Source: FEN-1099 sp964511015 (GTDB lineage Bacteria; Lernaellota; Lernaellaia; Lernaellales; Lernaellaceae). Taken from it: 64,000 nt of DNA. The stretch is from positions 17,801 through 81,800 of the forward strand of contig CAZEDX010000013.1 of assembly GCA_964511015.1 (NCBI GenBank), read 5' to 3'. The position numbers and the translations under genes were made by a program. The notes under the pieces were generated by a model. That model made no database searches. It had not been told where the DNA came from and saw nothing but the letters and a program-made list of their open reading frames with translations. Of the stretch, positions 61,845-64,000 are shown piece after piece; the first letter of the stretch is position 1; every line of letters starts with the position of its first letter.

Positions 61845-64000
61845 GCCGTTGATTGTGGTGGGCGCGGTTGTATCCGATCACGACAGTTCGGTGGCCTTGG
61901 TGCGAGATGGTAGCCTGGTGGTGGCAATCAACGAAGAGCGTCTGTGCCGGGTACGGCGCGGCGATCCACGAAACAGCATACGGCGAGCGCTGAACTATGT
62001 CCTTGCCGAAGCCGGCATCAACTGGGATGATATTTCGGTGATCGCCTGTGACACTTCATTCTATTACCCACCAGGCGATCACCCGCCGATCGCGGTGTAT
62101 CCGGATTTTCCTCGGCCGCAAGACGTCGTACAACTTGATCACCATCTTGGGCACGCCGCCAGTGCCTTTTTTCCCAGTCCGTTCGATGAAGCGGCGATTC
62201 TATCGGTTGACGCATCGGGCGGTATCGCACCGTTGGTGCGTGATCGTTCGCGGTGGGGTGTGTTGCCGCACGAACTGGCGTTTCGCGACCGGGGTTTCCA
62301 GGCGAAGCATTGTCATCCGACGGTCGATAAACTGCTGCACGAAGAACCATCGGCGGAAGCGCGCAATTATCCGGCCGAGAGCCTCAGCCTTCTGTATGCG
62401 GTTCGCGGTAGGCCACTGGTCGAGATTGAAAACTACATGGCGTCGGCCAGTCTGGGCTACTTTTACGCACTCTGTTCCCATTTCCTGGGCATGGAGGAGG
62501 GCAGCCTGATGGGGTTGGCCGGCCACGGCGGCCCAAACGAGTTCCGCGTCTTGTTCGAAGACATCCTGCGGCTAGAACCGCAGGGAGGCGTTTCCATCAA
62601 CCCTGAATGGCTACTGTTCTGGTCGGGCGATCACGTGCTCGAAGATCCGGTATCATTCAAGCGAATGTCACCGAAGTGGTTCGCCGCTTTTGGCTTACCG
62701 CGTGATCCGCACGGCGAGATTACCGATCGCGACAAGGCCTTTGCCTGGGCTGCGCAGAAGCGGCTGGAAGAAGCCCTCGTCCACGTCGCGGCGCATCTTT
62801 ACGAGCAGACACACTGCCCGAACCTGTGCTTAGCCGGAGGGGTGGCCTTGAACAGCGTAGCCAACCAGATTGTGCTACGTGATACACCCTTTGAGCATAT
62901 CTTCATTCAGCCGGCGGCCAGCGACGACGGCATGGCGTTGGGCTATGCGCTATTCGCTGACTACGTGCTGGCGGGTTTACCTAAAGGACGTCGTTGGTCG
63001 ATGCAGACCGCCTCGACCGGTCGGTTTTATCCTGAAGCCGAGATCGAATCCTTCTTTCGAAACCTCCGGGCCGGTTGCCTGAAACTTGAGTACCTGGAAG
63101 CGATTCCGTTCACCAAGCGGGTCGATGTTCTCTGGTCGGTTGGCGGGAATTCGCCGACGCGCACGGCAATGACCTACGAACCGGCACGGCGTCGGTGGGT
63201 GGCGGAACTCCCTATTCCGATAGGTGTAGATATCGAATATACCTTTGAAAGCGAAGGGGCGCCGATCGACTCGTACTGTTGGCACGGAGAAAAGCCGCCA
63301 GTACTCACGCCACCGGCGAGTCACGGCCGTGCCCGGTGCGGCGACGACCCGTTCCAGAAATTCCTCTCAGATCATCGCGATTTGGCTGGCGTGCTGGATG
63401 GGCAGTCCGCCTATGTTGGGCCGGAACATGTGGTGATCGATCCGACCAACCGCTGCAACAACAATTGCCTGCCGTGTTGGACCAATAGTCCGCTGCTTGG
63501 TGAGTTACGACCGTCGCCGGCATGGTTCAAACAGGAAATGCCGCGCGAGATGCTGTTGGGATTGATCGACGAATTGGCAGGCATGGGTACAAGGCGCATC
63601 CGCTTTACCGGTGGTGGTGAACCTTTGCTTCATCCGGCGATTTTCGAGGCGGTCGAGCGCGTCAAATCACACGGGATGATCTGTGCCGTCACGACCAATT
63701 TTTCGGCCATCAGCCGGGAAGGTGTCCTTCGTCTGGCGAGAAGCGGTGTTGACGAATTGACCGTCAGCTTGTGGGCGGGAACGCCGACAACTTACAGCCG
63801 CGCCCACCCGAACAAGACTGAAAAAACGTTCGAAATCATCGAAAGCCACCTCAAGTTGTTCCATGAGCACAAAACACCAGGTAGTGAGGTGATACTGGCC
63901 AACGTATTGTTTTCGATGAATTTCCAGGAAACGCGTGAAATGCTGGATTTCGCCTTGCGGGTTCAGGCTGACGGCATGTATTTTACTTTGGTTGACTCGG
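61837..64000 (+). CDS. Carbamoyltransferase N-terminal (Kae1-like) domain fused to radical-SAM domain; open at window end
   Basis: An uninterrupted frame from ATG 61837 past 64000, at least 721 residues. Residues 1 to about 385 are the Kae1-like half of a NodU-type carbamoyltransferase: GAVVSDHDSSVALVRDGSLVVAINEERL, metal ligands H102xxxH106 (LDHHLGHAASAFF), D125 (LSVDASGG), LCLAGGVALNSVANQ and D363/D364 (PAASDDGMALGYALF). The YrdC-like half is absent and is encoded just upstream. A ~95-residue segment (about 425-495: VDVLWSVGGNSPTRTAMTYE, RRWVAELPIPIGVDIEYTFES) looks like a beta-sandwich. A radical-SAM core follows with C540, C544 and C547 (NRCNNNCLPCWTNSPLL), FTGGGEPLLHP and SLWAGTPTTYSRAHPNKT. 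The C-terminus lies outside the window. Confidence 0.92.
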   Translation, partial: MAKPLIVVGAVVSDHDSSVALVRDGSLVVAINEERLCRVRRGDPRNSIRRALNYVLAEAGINWDDISVIACDTSFYYPPGDHPPIAVYPDFPRPQDVVQLDHHLGHAASAFFPSPFDEAAILSVDASGGIAPLVRDRSRWGVLPHELAFRDRGFQAKHCHPTVDKLLHEEPSAEARNYPAESLSLLYAVRGRPLVEIENYMASASLGYFYALCSHFLGMEEGSLMGLAGHGGPNEFRVLFEDILRLEPQGGVSINPEWLLFWSGDHVLEDPVSFKRMSPKWFAAFGLPRDPHGEITDRDKAFAWAAQKRLEEALVHVAAHLYEQTHCPNLCLAGGVALNSVANQIVLRDTPFEHIFIQPAASDDGMALGYALFADYVLAGLPKGRRWSMQTASTGRFYPEAEIESFFRNLRAGCLKLEYLEAIPFTKRVDVLWSVGGNSPTRTAMTYEPARRRWVAELPIPIGVDIEYTFESEGAPIDSYCWHGEKPPVLTPPASHGRARCGDDPFQKFLSDHRDLAGVLDGQSAYVGPEHVVIDPTNRCNNNCLPCWTNSPLLGELRPSPAWFKQEMPREMLLGLIDELAGMGTRRIRFTGGGEPLLHPAIFEAVERVKSHGMICAVTTNFSAISREGVLRLARSGVDELTVSLWAGTPTTYSRAHPNKTEKTFEIIESHLKLFHEHKTPGSEVILANVLFSMNFQETREMLDFALRVQADGMYFTLVDS

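Overview
The window reads as a chromosome segment of a high-GC Gram-negative (diderm) bacterium. The evidence is an outer-membrane barrel protein, many lipoproteins with lipobox cysteines, and core genes in a delta-proteobacteria-like order (pgk-tpiA, then rpsA-sppA-HU/IHF). Several lipoproteins carry long Asp-rich linkers ((D)n-T/S-G-(D)n). Such linkers are common in Myxococcota/Desulfobacterota-like groups and some candidate phyla. I cannot fix the taxon from sequence alone. A 10-N scaffold gap at 15031-15040 shows this is a draft, probably metagenomic, assembly. I found no tRNA, rRNA, CRISPR array, insertion sequence or prophage.

Layout. 0-11 kb: partial purM, asnB, an orphan corrinoid protein with a small ACT-like protein, an AI-2E-type exporter, a cation diffusion facilitator behind what looks like a complete NiCo (czcD) riboswitch with terminator, a divergent membrane pyrophosphatase, and a KimA-like K+ transporter. 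11-15.5 kb: a TMTC-like membrane/TPR protein, a GT-C glycosyltransferase and a GtrB-like GT2. 15.5-21.5 kb: a minus-strand surface cluster of a 5'-nucleotidase lipoprotein, two OB-fold-like lipoproteins and a beta-barrel protein. 21.6-24.2 kb: small secreted or membrane proteins in a lower-GC patch, including an 11-residue-repeat protein and an SdrD-B-like secreted protein behind a near-consensus promoter. 24.2-31.3 kb: an acyl-CoA synthetase (ADP-forming)-like protein, pgeF, rluD, an orphan, and a large lipoprotein with an FGE-like domain. 31.4-41.4 kb: an EF-hand protein, pgk, tpiA, rpsA, sppA, an HU/IHF protein, a phosphodiesterase, a HIT protein, a LapA-like protein, a TPR/SPOR protein and a two-gene formiminotransferase/cyclodeaminase.

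41.5-53 kb: a histidine-kinase-like protein whose phospho-acceptor His is replaced by Tyr, a translationally coupled mrfA-mrfB-like DNA repair pair running into a fucose-isomerase-like and a ceramidase-like gene, a lipoprotein, a flippase-like membrane protein, and a geranylgeranyl-reductase/UbiA prenyltransferase pair.

53-64 kb is the most unusual part. A large GT39-like membrane protein is divergent from four overlapping plus-strand genes: a GT4 glycosyltransferase with a ~700-residue coiled coil containing exact-period 65-residue repeats; a GT4 fused to a radical-SAM domain; the isolated C-terminal (YrdC-like) half of a NodU-type carbamoyltransferase; and the N-terminal (Kae1-like) half of a carbamoyltransferase fused, through a possible beta-sandwich linker, to a second paralogous radical-SAM domain. 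The last gene is still open at the window end. I infer a surface-glycan or glycolipid modification system that couples glycosylation, radical chemistry and carbamoylation. I know of no named system with this architecture.
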